14,399 bases of DNA from Gammaproteobacteria bacterium. Lineage in GTDB: Bacteria > Pseudomonadota > Gammaproteobacteria > Xanthomonadales > Wenzhouxiangellaceae. Every line of letters starts with the position of its first letter. The first letter of the stretch is position 1. The notes beneath the pieces were generated by a model. That model searched no databases. It saw only the letters and a list, made by a program, of their open reading frames with translations, and was not told the DNA's origin. Location of the stretch: positions 1-14,399 of the forward strand of contig PWWM01000199.1 in NCBI GenBank assembly GCA_003561495.1, read 5' to 3'. Positions 1 to 8,925 of this stretch are shown piece by piece. The position numbers and the translations under genes were made by a program.

Positions 1-232
1 AACCCGCCACAGCGGCAACCGAGGAGTCTGTCGGGTTTTATCCTGAACCGGCAAGAAGCCGGTACCGACGGTGTTCGCGAATGAGGAATCAACTTAGCTG
101 GATCGGCTGCGCCCCGCCCAACGGTCCCAGGCCAGCATGCCCGCGGCCATGGCCAATGAACTGCTGGAGCGGCTGACGCCGAAAAAGCGTGCGGTGGCTT
201 GAGCAGTCTGCCATCCAAAAAATGGTCAGGCG
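1..232. other. Left-edge stretch without a supportable gene
   Basis: I see no convincing gene here. On the plus strand one frame is open from the edge to a TGA at 82-84, and another frame reads from a TAG at about 95-97 to a TGA at 200-202, ending MANELLERLTPKKRAVA. The second looks protein-like and could be the tail of a decayed gene, but it has no start and I do not recognise it. A 6-bp hairpin (ACCGGC, loop AAGAA, GCCGGT) lies at 47-63 without a T-run. I see no terminator for the minus-strand gene that stops at 233. Confidence 0.4.
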
Positions 233-2086
233 TCATTGCTGAAAGCGATCGCCAAATATGGCGTCGATCACCCCTCTCCCGGCCAGAGGCACGGTCCGGC
301 CATCAAAAGTGGATTCCACTGCAAGAACGGCAGTGAAGTCGCCCGCACTGGGAGGTGCGAACTCTATCTCGATTTCACACACATCTCCGGGCCCCAATGT
401 CATGCCGACAGCGCAATTACCGCCTGCGAAATCGAATACACTGGGCGGCGGCGAACTAAGAGTGATGTCGACCAACTCAAAGTCGTCATTGCCAGTACTG
501 ATGACCTGCAAGACTCCGGTTATGACGTTACCGACTTCAATATTGCCGAAGTCCAGGTCTGATGGCTGGATATCCCAATCCGGCGCCGCCACGCCCTGAA
601 ATTCGTAAGCACCGATGTCGCAAGCTGCAGAGCCCACTCCGGGGCGCTGGGCGCCACGCTGATCAACTCCATTGACCCTGGGATCGGCACAGCCCTGGTC
701 GTCGGCGGCATCGATGGCGGGGCTGAGGGGGCCCAGTGCGTGAGTAGGCGCCAGGCCTCCACTCGATGCCAACGGCTGAAGATCCAGATCGGCCGGCGTC
801 AGTGGCGCGTTGCCGATCAGCGAATCCGTGCCACAGCTAGACTCTGTGGAGATGTTGCTGGCGCTGGTGGCCGCGTCCAGAAACTGGTTGCACAACGAAA
901 TGCCTGTTGCTCCATCGTTATGCAGGATGGTGTTGACTGCACTGACGGTGATCGTGTTGAAGCCCAGGCTTCCGATGAAAAGGTCTCCGCCACTGTCGCT
1001 ATGGTTGTAGGCAATAGTGGAATGCAGCAGCGAGAGCTCGCCGAAGTAACCGCTGAAATAAATCGCCGCACCTTCGCCCAGGTCAACCTCATTGCCTGAA
1101 ATGGTGCTGTTGACGATCGACGCGCTGACCCCGTAATCGGAAACAGCAAGCGCACCTGCGCGTCCATTGCTGCCAACAACGACATTGTCGATCAGCGACG
1201 AGCTGTCAATGATGGTGTCACCGTAGGCATACAGTCCACCGCCAGCCCCGAAGTCACCCAGCACGCGATTATCGTTGATCTCGCTATGCCTGACTTCAAG
1301 GCCTCCCTGCACAATGATGCCGCCGCCGCGGCTGAAATCATCACGTGTTTCATTGTCGGCAATGAATCCGGAATTGACGTAGAAATCGCCCAAAAACACC
1401 GAAATTGCGCCGCCGGGGCTGAATTCGCCGTCCGTGTAGTTCGCGAGCACATCAACGGACTCAAGCTCAAGATTGCCAAACTCGACGAAGATCGCACCAC
1501 CCTCACTATTGTCGCCGTACGTGCGGCTGTAAATGACCGAGCTCAGCAACATGGACAAGTCGCCGCCTGAAACTGCGACTGCGCCGCCGTAACTGAAGGT
1601 GCCATTTGTGGCATTGTCGAAAAGCGCGACCGCCTCCAGGTGCAGGTCCGACTGGCTGTAAATTGCACCACCATGCTGGTAGGAACCGGTGGTGCTACCG
1701 CCCTGGAGCTCGAATCCGATAATCTCGGTCGGTGCATTCGGCCCAATCGTGAAAAGGCGCGTGCCTGCTCCCTGAATGGTCATTGGACCACCCGGACCAT
1801 TCGTGATGATCGCGGGTTCGGTCACCTCGAGATCGCCATTGGTTAGAGTAATGGTCCCGCTCAGACCCGGCGCAAAGGTGATTTCGTCCTGGCCGGGATC
1901 ACCGGCGATACAGGCGTTGACCGAAGTGTTGGTATTGGCCGCCTGGATGGCGTCCCGGAGTGTGCACTCCCCGGGAACAGAACCGTCGCTGAGATCGGTG
2001 ACAGTAATGATGGCAGCCTGGCCGAAGGTGGGTAACAGCGCGGCGCTGATGGCGGCGGCAAGGGTACGGCTCCCGGAAATCTGCAT
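233..2086 (-). CDS. Secreted right-handed beta-helix protein (CSLREA N-terminus, choice-of-anchor Q and D-like regions)
   Basis: A 617-residue exported protein, probably on the cell surface or released; no enzymatic role can be read from it. Residues 1-24 form a signal peptide ending FGQA. GECTLRDAIQAAN near 39-51 matches the CSLREA N-terminal motif of secreted beta-helix proteins. Residues 139 to about 367 are eight repeats of 28-29 residues, most opening GGA or GGG plus a hydrophobic residue, as expected for parallel beta-helix coils. Next come features of choice-of-anchor Q (LQPLASSGGLAPTHAL, SPAIDAADD, DQRGAQRP, CDIGAYEF), then a roughly 100-residue ASH/choice-of-anchor-D-like domain (LDFGNIEVGN, VCEIEIEFAP, VPLAGRG). 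It ends DAIFGDRFQQ, resembling the IFxDGFE-type tails I associate with secreted proteins of this lineage. I chose ATG 2086 because GGGAGG lies 5 nt upstream and the signal peptide begins there; a GTG at 2134 would add 16 unlikely residues. No neighbour suggests a shared function. Fold: confident; role: unknown. Confidence 0.85.
   Translation of the reverse strand: MQISGSRTLAAAISAALLPTFGQAAIITVTDLSDGSVPGECTLRDAIQAANTNTSVNACIAGDPGQDEITFAPGLSGTITLTNGDLEVTEPAIITNGPGGPMTIQGAGTRLFTIGPNAPTEIIGFELQGGSTTGSYQHGGAIYSQSDLHLEAVALFDNATNGTFSYGGAVAVSGGDLSMLLSSVIYSRTYGDNSEGGAIFVEFGNLELESVDVLANYTDGEFSPGGAISVFLGDFYVNSGFIADNETRDDFSRGGGIIVQGGLEVRHSEINDNRVLGDFGAGGGLYAYGDTIIDSSSLIDNVVVGSNGRAGALAVSDYGVSASIVNSTISGNEVDLGEGAAIYFSGYFGELSLLHSTIAYNHSDSGGDLFIGSLGFNTITVSAVNTILHNDGATGISLCNQFLDAATSASNISTESSCGTDSLIGNAPLTPADLDLQPLASSGGLAPTHALGPLSPAIDAADDQGCADPRVNGVDQRGAQRPGVGSAACDIGAYEFQGVAAPDWDIQPSDLDFGNIEVGNVITGVLQVISTGNDDFELVDITLSSPPPSVFDFAGGNCAVGMTLGPGDVCEIEIEFAPPSAGDFTAVLAVESTFDGRTVPLAGRGVIDAIFGDRFQQ
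986..1672 (-). repeat. Eight tandem 28-29-codon repeats inside the beta-helix gene
   Basis: At the protein level the units start at residues 139, 167, 196, 225, 254, 282, 310 and 339 of the 617-residue product. Unit lengths are 28, 29, 29, 29, 28, 28 and 29 residues, with the last about 29. Five of the first six carry a D or G plus N turn near position 20 and a G or S turn near the end. The units differ at most other positions, so this is an old structural repeat, not a recent DNA duplication. Confidence 0.75.
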
Positions 2087-2189
2087 AACAGCCTCCCATT
2101 CGCTAACGTCTGTAGCGATCGATTCGGTCGGCACGCTCCCTGCCCAACACCATGTCGGTCACTCACACCCTAGACCGAGGCATTGGTTG

Positions 2190-2195
2190 AGTATA
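2190..2195 (-). promoter_or_regulatory. Possible -10 element for the beta-helix gene
   Basis: Read on the minus strand the hexamer is TATACT, five of six matches to the sigma-70 -10 consensus, about 100 nt before the ATG at 2086. At a 17-bp spacer the -35 position reads TGGAAT, which is a poor match. The gap between the ligase stop (2289) and this gene shows no clear terminator, so read-through from the ntrBC operon is also possible. Confidence 0.25.
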
Positions 2196-2288
2196 TGCAA
2201 TGCGCTTTTGAAATTCCAGCCGACTTCGGCGACAGAGATTCAGGACATCTCGGGAATTTCTGGCTCCGAGGACGAAGCAGTTGAAACC

Positions 2289-3809
2289 TTATTGCAGCTT
2301 TTCTCGCAGTCGCCGTTTGAGAATCTTGCCGGCAACATTGCGAGGGAATTCGTCGAGGATATGCACGGCCTTCAGTCGTTGATAGCGGGCATCAACTCGT
2401 TCATTGATCCAGTCCAGCAGGCTGGCTTCATCGATACTGTCATCATTCATTCTCACTGCGGCGACCGGAACCTCGCCCCAACGTGGGTCAGGTACCCCGA
2501 AAACCGCAACTTCTTGAACGGCCGGATGTGTAGACGATACTTGCTCGATATCGCTTGGATAGACGTTGACCCCGCCGGAGATGATCACATCCTTGATGCG
2601 ATCGACCAGGTGAAGATAACCGTCTTCATCCAGATAACCGGCATCGCCGGTATGCAGCCAACCATCGCGGATGACATCGGCGGTCAGTTCGGGCTGGCGA
2701 TAATAGCCAAGCATCATGCACGGACCGCGACCCACGATCTCGCCAACCTCGCCGGGTTCGGCCAGGCTGCCGTCTTCACGGCGAATGGCCACGGTCATCA
2801 AGGGCGGCGGACAACCGACCGAGCCGCGATGCTTTTGCGCCTGATCTCGATCAAGCACGGTCATGATGCCCTCGGTGACTCCATACAACTCAGTAAACCG
2901 ACCCGGCAGCCTATCGGCCAGAAGATCCTTGTAGCGATCCGGCAACGGCGCACCGAGACTCATCAGCATCTGCAGCGAGGATACGGCCTCGGGACAGAAT
3001 CGCTCGTGATTGAGCAGCGCAATGATCTGGGCCGGAACCATGATCATGTGCGTGACCTTGTGCTCACGGATGTCTTCCAGCACCAGGTCGGGATCAAAGC
3101 GCTCATGCAGCACATAGGTCGCTCCGGTCAACATCCACGGCATCAAGTCAACCATGGCGCCGTTGAAGACAATCGATCCGGCATGCAGGATCACGCTGTC
3201 CGGATCGATGCGGCAACTTTGGACGAAGATCAATGCATACATGGCGCGAACGGCATGGCTGTGCATGATGCCCTTGGGCAGCCCCGTGGTGCCGCTGGAG
3301 TACATGATGTTGAACAGATCATCGCCGGAAATCAGGGGGCGTTGTGAATCCACACCTTCACCAGCCTGGAGAAATTCATCAAAACTGCGAAACCCGGACC
3401 TGGCCCCGGAATGACCGGCAAGGATCCAGTTGGATGAAGGAATCTCCGGCAGTTGATCGCGGATCTGCTCGAGCCCTGTCGCAGTGTCATCATGGCCGAT
3501 GACCAGACCGGCATCGGACTGCTCGATCAGTCGCGCCAGTCCGGCCGGTTGGAGTAGCGGACTCAAGGGAACGATGACTGTTCCGGTGCGGGCTGCCGCC
3601 CAGTACGCGGCCATCAGTTCCAGACCGTTGGGCAGCACCGTGGCGAAGTGATCCCCGGGATTTAATCCGGCAGCGGTCAAGGAACAACCGAAGCGCTGAA
3701 TATAGGCTGCAAATTCTTGCCAGTTCAGCGCCTGATCAGCACAGATAAAGGCCGGATGTGCGGGTCGATATCGCGCGTGATAATCCGGCAATGATCCCAT
3801 GTCCATCAT
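2289..3809 (-). CDS. AMP-dependent acyl-CoA synthetase/ligase (ANL superfamily)
   Basis: Cytoplasmic enzyme that activates a carboxylic acid with ATP to an acyl-adenylate and transfers it to CoA. All core motifs are intact in 506 residues, a normal length: A3 P-loop YSSGTTGLPKG at 170-180, ELYGVTEG at 307-314 (A5), GWLHTGD at 383-389 (A7), DRIKDVIISGG at 403-413 (A8), and the C-terminal catalytic lysine K495 in NVAGKILKR (A10). It looks like a medium- or long-chain fatty acid or aryl acid CoA ligase; the true substrate cannot be read. It starts 26 bp after the ntrC stop on the same strand, so it is probably the third gene of the ntrBC operon, an unusual partner. Start ATG 3809 has GGGAG about 7 nt upstream; ATG 3806 and ATG 3800 in the same frame are also possible. 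No signal peptide or membrane segment is seen. Confidence 0.9.
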   Translation of the reverse strand: MMDMGSLPDYHARYRPAHPAFICADQALNWQEFAAYIQRFGCSLTAAGLNPGDHFATVLPNGLELMAAYWAAARTGTVIVPLSPLLQPAGLARLIEQSDAGLVIGHDDTATGLEQIRDQLPEIPSSNWILAGHSGARSGFRSFDEFLQAGEGVDSQRPLISGDDLFNIMYSSGTTGLPKGIMHSHAVRAMYALIFVQSCRIDPDSVILHAGSIVFNGAMVDLMPWMLTGATYVLHERFDPDLVLEDIREHKVTHMIMVPAQIIALLNHERFCPEAVSSLQMLMSLGAPLPDRYKDLLADRLPGRFTELYGVTEGIMTVLDRDQAQKHRGSVGCPPPLMTVAIRREDGSLAEPGEVGEIVGRGPCMMLGYYRQPELTADVIRDGWLHTGDAGYLDEDGYLHLVDRIKDVIISGGVNVYPSDIEQVSSTHPAVQEVAVFGVPDPRWGEVPVAAVRMNDDSIDEASLLDWINERVDARYQRLKAVHILDEFPRNVAGKILKRRLREKLQ

Positions 3810-3835
3810 ATTTTTCTCCCGGGAACCGAATGTCT

Positions 3836-5230
3836 TCAGGTGTCCGTTTCCATTCCAAGCTTATTGAGTTTTCGAGTCAGGGTATTGCGACCGATCCCCA
3901 GTGCCCCAGCGGCTTGCTGGCGATGATTGCGGCAATGAATCAGGGCGCGTTCGAGCAGAATGCGTTCGAACGTTTCGCTGGTCTCTTGCCAAAGGTTCTG
4001 TTCGCCTTTTTCCAGCCGCTGATCCAGCCATTGAGCCAGCGACTCGGACCAATCCGATTCTTCAACGGATAATCCGGAGTCATTCAAGGGCTCAGGCAGA
4101 TCTCCAGGGGTAATGTCCTGGCCCGGAGCCATGACCGTCAGCCAGCGGCAGGTGTTTTCCAGTTCGCGCACGTTGCCGGGCCAGTCATGATGGATCAGTC
4201 GGTCCAGGGTCTCCGGTAGCAGGCGCTTGCGCACGGTATTGAGTTCGACCGCGGCGCTGGCGAGGAAGTGATGGACCAGGTCGGGAATGTCTTCGCGTCG
4301 TTCCCGCAAGGCCGGAACCGGCAGGTGGATCACGTTGAGACGGTGATACAGGTCTTCGCGAAAGCGACCGGCAGCGACCTCTTCTTTCAGATCGCGGTGG
4401 GTGGCGGCCACGATGCGCACATTGACCCGTCGAGTTTCACGGCCACCGACCCGGTAGAACTCGCCTTCGGCCAACACGCGCAGCAACCGCGTTTGCAAAG
4501 CCAGCGGCATGTCTCCAATCTCGTCAAGGAACAAGGTGCCGCCATCGGCTTGTTCAAAGCGACCCGGACGAGACTGGTCTGCTCCGGTAAAGGCGCCTTT
4601 TTCGTGGCCGAATAACTCGGCCTCAAGCAAGTCAGTGGGGATGGCCGCTGTATTGAGCGCGATCATGGGGCGGTCGGCTCGCGGGCTGTGGCGATGCAGA
4701 GCGCGGGCAATCAGCTCCTTGCCGGTGCCGGTCTCGCCTGTGATCAGCACCGACATGTCGGATCGTGACAATCGGCCAATGGCCCGAAAGACATTCTGCA
4801 TGGCCGGTGCTTCGCCCAGTAATTCCGGGGTGGCCACGGAGGTTTGTTCATTGGCGTCGGTGCGTGCGGATTGGCCAGCGGCCTTGTTGACCAGAATCAC
4901 CAGTTCGTCAATATCGAAAGGCTTGGGCAGATATTCAAAAGCCCCCGCGCCGTAGGCGCTGATCGCACTTTCCAGGTCGGATTGGGCAGTCATGACGATC
5001 ACCGGCGGCGCCGGTTGGTCGGGCGTGGATCGCCCCAGCAGGCTCAATCCACTTTCACCGGGCAGGCGCAAATCGGCAATGATGACGGCCGGGGTGGTAT
5101 CGGCCAGGGCCAGCAGCGCGTCATCGGCGCTTCGGAACAAGCTGACATCGAATCCCGCACCCAACAGGGTACGCTCCAGCACCCAGCCCAGGGCATGATC
5201 ATCCTCGACGATCCAGACCGACTGGCTCAT
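3836..5230 (-). CDS. ntrC: Nitrogen regulation response regulator NtrC (GlnG), sigma-54 activator
   Basis: A 464-residue transcription activator that, once phosphorylated by NtrB, binds enhancers and uses ATP to open sigma-54 promoters under nitrogen limitation. Receiver domain at about 1-120: acidic pocket E9-D10-D11, phosphoacceptor D53 in ADLRLPG, T81, K103 in LPKPFD. AAA+ domain at about 137-370: Walker A GETGTGKE at 165-172, sigma-54 contact loop GAFTGA at 212-217, Walker B LFLDEIG at 233-239. The C-terminal Fis-type helix-turn-helix holds AAGALGIGRNTLTRKLNKLG. SAISAYGAGAFEYLPKPFD strongly resembles the enterobacterial NtrC equivalent, which separates it from other members of the family. 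Its start overlaps the ntrB stop as ATGA (5227-5230), indicating translational coupling. The likely targets are the enhancer sites at 6348-6396. Confidence 0.97.
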   Translation of the reverse strand: MSQSVWIVEDDHALGWVLERTLLGAGFDVSLFRSADDALLALADTTPAVIIADLRLPGESGLSLLGRSTPDQPAPPVIVMTAQSDLESAISAYGAGAFEYLPKPFDIDELVILVNKAAGQSARTDANEQTSVATPELLGEAPAMQNVFRAIGRLSRSDMSVLITGETGTGKELIARALHRHSPRADRPMIALNTAAIPTDLLEAELFGHEKGAFTGADQSRPGRFEQADGGTLFLDEIGDMPLALQTRLLRVLAEGEFYRVGGRETRRVNVRIVAATHRDLKEEVAAGRFREDLYHRLNVIHLPVPALRERREDIPDLVHHFLASAAVELNTVRKRLLPETLDRLIHHDWPGNVRELENTCRWLTVMAPGQDITPGDLPEPLNDSGLSVEESDWSESLAQWLDQRLEKGEQNLWQETSETFERILLERALIHCRNHRQQAAGALGIGRNTLTRKLNKLGMETDT

Positions 5231-6348
5231 GGCGCGCTCCCCTGTGGCTGGTCAATGATTTCGACATCCAGCGGTAGATCGATCATGAACTCGGTATGAC
5301 CGGGCCGGCTGTTGCAATCGATCCGGCCGCCGTTGGCGTCGATCAGACTACGAGCAATGGTCAGGCCGAGCCCGGTGCGTTGAGAATGGCCGGACACCAT
5401 GGGAAAAAAAATACGCTCAATCAACTCGGCCGATATGCCCGGGCCATTGTCAATCACGCTGATGCGGGCACATTGGCGATGGCTTCGGCCATGGAGGACC
5501 TGGTTGTGAACGATGCGGGTGCGCAGAAGAATCCGCGCTTGAGCCGTCTCGGCCAGCGCTTCGCTTGCGTTACGCAGCAAGTTGAGCAAGGACTGGATGA
5601 GTTGTTCGGGATCGACTTTTACCTGCGGCAGGCTGGGATCATAATCGCGTTCAATACAGACTTCGTAATCCCGGGCCGCGGTGACCAGACGACGCACATG
5701 CTCCAGTGGGCGGTGCAAGTTGATTGGTTGAGGTCGCGGCGGCTTTTGCGGGCCAAGCAGTCGGCTGACCAGGGCATCCAGCCGATCGGCCTCGCCGATG
5801 ATGATACGGGTGAATTCCTTCAGATCGGCCTCAGCCAACCTTCGTTCCAGAAGTTGCGCTGCGCCACGTAATCCAGCCAATGGATTGCGCAGCTCATGGG
5901 CCAGGTTGCGAACCATGCGATGCGCCAGGCGTTGCTGAGCATCACGATCGGCATCACGCACCAGCGCATGGTCACGATCACTGAGCTGCATTTCGATGGC
6001 CACTGGAATGACATCTGTTCGCGCTGGAAGCGCAGTGATCGCACAATCCACTCGGATCAGCTGGTCTTGTGTGCGTGGCAACAGCTTCAATTCCCGAAAA
6101 GCCATGGCCTGGCCGCCAGCGGCCACTTCGGCCATCGCGATGATCAACCCGGAAGCATCCGGCCACAGTGACTCAGGACTGCTGCCCATGACCTGGCGGG
6201 CACTGACACCCAGCAGGGCTTCGGCTGCGGCATTCATCCAAAGTAATCGGTGGCCGCCCTCGAAGACCAGGATCGCAGTGGCCAGATGATCGAACAGATC
6301 CTGGCTCCATTCCGGCACAAGGGATGGCGTATTCATTTGGCGAATCAT
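5227..6348 (-). CDS. ntrB: Nitrogen regulation sensor histidine kinase NtrB (GlnL)
   Basis: A soluble two-component kinase/phosphatase that controls NtrC in response to PII. From the 6348 start it has 373 residues. A PAS domain covers about 10-120. The H-box holds phosphorylated H151 in NLAHELRNPLAGLRGAAQLL. DYDPSLP, an N-box (LLNLLRNASEAL), G1 DNGPGIS, FFPMVSG and TGLGLTIAR complete the ATP-binding domain; all are close to enterobacterial NtrB. The frame is open back to a GTG at 6408, but those first residues look non-coding. ATG 6348 has an AGG 7 nt upstream; ATG 6336 (MNTPS) is the alternative. There is no transmembrane segment, as expected. glnA, often upstream of ntrB, is absent; glnK is divergent instead. 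An eight-base T run in the coding strand (5404-5411) encodes the FF of FFPMV. Confidence 0.95.
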   Translation of the reverse strand: MIRQMNTPSLVPEWSQDLFDHLATAILVFEGGHRLLWMNAAAEALLGVSARQVMGSSPESLWPDASGLIIAMAEVAAGGQAMAFRELKLLPRTQDQLIRVDCAITALPARTDVIPVAIEMQLSDRDHALVRDADRDAQQRLAHRMVRNLAHELRNPLAGLRGAAQLLERRLAEADLKEFTRIIIGEADRLDALVSRLLGPQKPPRPQPINLHRPLEHVRRLVTAARDYEVCIERDYDPSLPQVKVDPEQLIQSLLNLLRNASEALAETAQARILLRTRIVHNQVLHGRSHRQCARISVIDNGPGISAELIERIFFPMVSGHSQRTGLGLTIARSLIDANGGRIDCNSRPGHTEFMIDLPLDVEIIDQPQGSAP

Positions 6349-6364
6349 GCACCAACCTGGTGCG
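6348..6364. promoter_or_regulatory. Strong NtrC-binding site (enhancer)
   Basis: TGCACCAACCTGGTGCG fits the NtrC consensus TGCACC-N5-GGTGCA at 11 of 12 half-site positions and resembles the classic enterobacterial glnA enhancer. Its centre (6356) lies about 131 bp upstream of the predicted glnK transcription start. It also abuts the ntrB start codon and covers its likely ribosome-binding site, so NtrC bound here could both activate glnK-amtB and restrain ntrBC. Confidence 0.85.
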
Positions 6365-6379
6365 ATTGGCCAGCACTTT

Positions 6380-6396
6380 GGTTCTCTTGTGGTGCA
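6380..6396. promoter_or_regulatory. Second, degenerate NtrC-binding site
   Basis: GGTTCTCTTGTGGTGCA has a perfect right half (GGTGCA) and a poor left half. Its centre (6388) is exactly 32 bp, about three helical turns, from the centre of the strong site, the same phasing as paired NtrC sites at glnA in enterobacteria. That spacing would let two NtrC dimers sit on the same DNA face. The call rests on this spacing as much as on the sequence. Confidence 0.5.
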
Positions 6397-6443
6397 TTCG
6401 TGCCGCACGCGCGCTCAGGTAAACCATACAAGCCTCTGAACTT

Positions 6444-6453
6444 AAAGCGCTTT
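6444..6453. promoter_or_regulatory. Palindrome AAAGCGCTTT next to the sigma-54 promoter
   Basis: A perfect 10-bp inverted repeat begins 17 bp before the -24 element, centred about 38 bp upstream of the predicted glnK start. It could be a site for another regulator or an accident; I recognise no factor for it. Confidence 0.2.
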
Positions 6454-6460
6454 CTGGAAC

Positions 6461-6476
6461 TGGCACGAATTCTGCT
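6461..6476 (+). promoter_or_regulatory. Sigma-54 (RpoN) promoter of glnK-amtB
   Basis: TGGCACGAATTCTGCT matches the -24/-12 consensus TGGCACG-N4-TTGCW with one mismatch. The invariant GG (6462-6463) and GC (6474-6475) are separated by exactly 10 bp. The predicted transcription start is near 6487, giving a leader of about 56 nt before glnK. A short hairpin (CCGGC, loop CCAA, GCCGG) lies at 6493-6506 in that leader. The upstream NtrC sites supply the activator this promoter class requires. Confidence 0.9.
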
Positions 6477-6542
6477 GCACCTTGAAGCAAGGCCGGCCCA
6501 AGCCGGACCGAACTGCATCCCAATTCATACCAGGAGCATTCC

Positions 6543-6881
6543 ATGAAACTGATCATCGCCATCATCAAGCCATTCAAGCTTGACGATCTGCGTGACGCCC
6601 TGTCCAGGGCGGGCGTGCATGGGCTGACGGTGACCGAAGTCAAGGGTTTCGGGCGCCAGAAGGGCCATACCGAGCTCTACCGCGGCGCCGAGTACCAGGT
6701 CGATTTCCTGCCCAAGCTGAAACTCGAAATCGCCGTATCCGACGAGCAGGCCGACAACGTGGTCGAGGCCATCACCCAGGTGGCCAATACCGGAAAGATC
6801 GGTGACGGCAAGATTTTCGTGCTCGAGCTTTCTGAAAGCATTCGCATCCGCACCGGCGAGCGCGGATCCGACGCCCTTTGA
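6543..6881 (+). CDS. glnK: PII nitrogen regulatory protein GlnK
   Basis: A 112-residue PII signal protein, active as a trimer, which binds ATP/ADP and 2-oxoglutarate, reports nitrogen status to NtrB and blocks AmtB when ammonium is plentiful. The T-loop is intact, with uridylylation site Y51 in YRGAEYQVDF. The B-loop TGKIGDGK at 83-90 and the C-terminal RIRTGERGSDAL are canonical. ATG 6543 has AGGAG six nt upstream. amtB starts 16 bp after the stop, and this linkage favours the name GlnK over GlnB. Transcription is predicted from the sigma-54 promoter at 6461-6476 under NtrC control. Confidence 0.97.
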   Translation: MKLIIAIIKPFKLDDLRDALSRAGVHGLTVTEVKGFGRQKGHTELYRGAEYQVDFLPKLKLEIAVSDEQADNVVEAITQVANTGKIGDGKIFVLELSESIRIRTGERGSDAL

Positions 6882-6897
6882 TCCCAAGGAGGAAACC

Positions 6898-8142
<1,245 letters not shown>

Positions 8143-8161
8143 CCACACAAGGAGCAATGAC

Positions 8162-8908
8162 ATGAAAAAGACTCAATCACATCCGAGGGCGCCGGGAAGT
8201 GCGCTCACCGTTGCAATGCTGGGCGGCGTACTGCTGCTGGGCTCCGTCCCGATCGTCAGCCACGCCGAGGCCAGTTTCAATGTCGGTGTGGCCTCGAACT
8301 ACCTGTTCAGAGGCGTGACCCAGACCGATGACCGGGCGGCCATCCAGGGTGGCATCGATTTCGAGGCAGAAAGCGGCTTTTACCTGGGCACCTGGGCCTC
8401 GAATGTCGATTTAGATGGCGCCGGCTATGAGCTCGACCTGTACCTGGGGTTTGCTACCGAACTCGATAACGGCCTGGGTTTTGATGTTGGCTATATCTAC
8501 TATGCCTACCCCGATGCCAGCCCGGACGATATTGACTTTGGTGAGATTTACGCCAGCATCAGCTATGGGCCATTTTCGGGTGGCCTGGCCTACACCATTC
8601 ACAGTGACAACAGTGATGGCCTGTTCGATACCGGTGATGTGTAATTCCACCTCGGCCTGGATTTCGATCTACCGGCTGACCTCGGCCTGGGCTTGATGGC
8701 CGGTTACTACGACTTCAGTAACGACGGTAAACCCGGTGTGGGCGATGCCAATTACTGGCATCTGGGCGCCAGTCTGAGCCGCGAGTTCGATACCGCCGGT
8801 GAAATCAGCTTCAATGTGGAATATGCCGATATCTCAAGCAGCGATGCCCTGGGCAGCCCCAACTCCAAGGATCCGAAAGTCTGGGTGGGCTGGGCCGTGA
8901 GCTTCTGA
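8162..8908 (+). pseudogene. Gcw_chp/TIGR02001-type outer-membrane protein gene interrupted by an in-frame TAA
   Basis: The first part (8162-8641) encodes 160 residues: a signal peptide ending SHAEA, then amphipathic strands typical of a small outer-membrane beta-barrel (SFNVGVASNYLFRGVTQ, then GTWASNVD). TAA at 8642-8644 stops it, but the same frame continues without a break (FHLGLDFDLPADLGLGLMAGYYDF) to a final WVGWAVSF and TGA at 8906-8908, the expected barrel ending. Full length would be 248 codons, normal for the family. Family alignment as I recall it expects tyrosine at the stop, one base from TAA. ATG 8162 has AGGAG 7 nt upstream, 19 bp after amtB, so it shares the glnK operon; such genes often follow amtB in gammaproteobacteria. 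It may be a recent nonsense mutation or a sequence error. A role in passage of nitrogen compounds is only inferred from context. Confidence 0.85.
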
Positions 8909-8925
8909 ACCTGCTTTCTGCCCGC

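Noticed and set aside
98..202. Possible transposase or other gene tail at the left edge
   Set aside because: It has no start codon in context and a stop just upstream, and I cannot match the short peptide to a family.
2249..2270. Stem CTCGG/CCGAG after the ligase stop as a terminator
   Set aside because: Only five base pairs with a 12-nt loop and no T-run on the minus strand.
1776..3347. Long plus-strand open frame of 523 codons
   Set aside because: It lies antisense to the acyl-CoA ligase, whose motifs are complete; the plus-strand translation has no recognisable domain and an odd composition.
6349..6408. Upstream GTG extension of ntrB
   Set aside because: The extra residues (rich in C, W and P) do not resemble NtrB, and the stretch carries the NtrC sites.
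6802..6897. Upstream extension of amtB
   Set aside because: It overlaps glnK, and ATG 6898 has an excellent ribosome-binding site and the proper family N-terminus.
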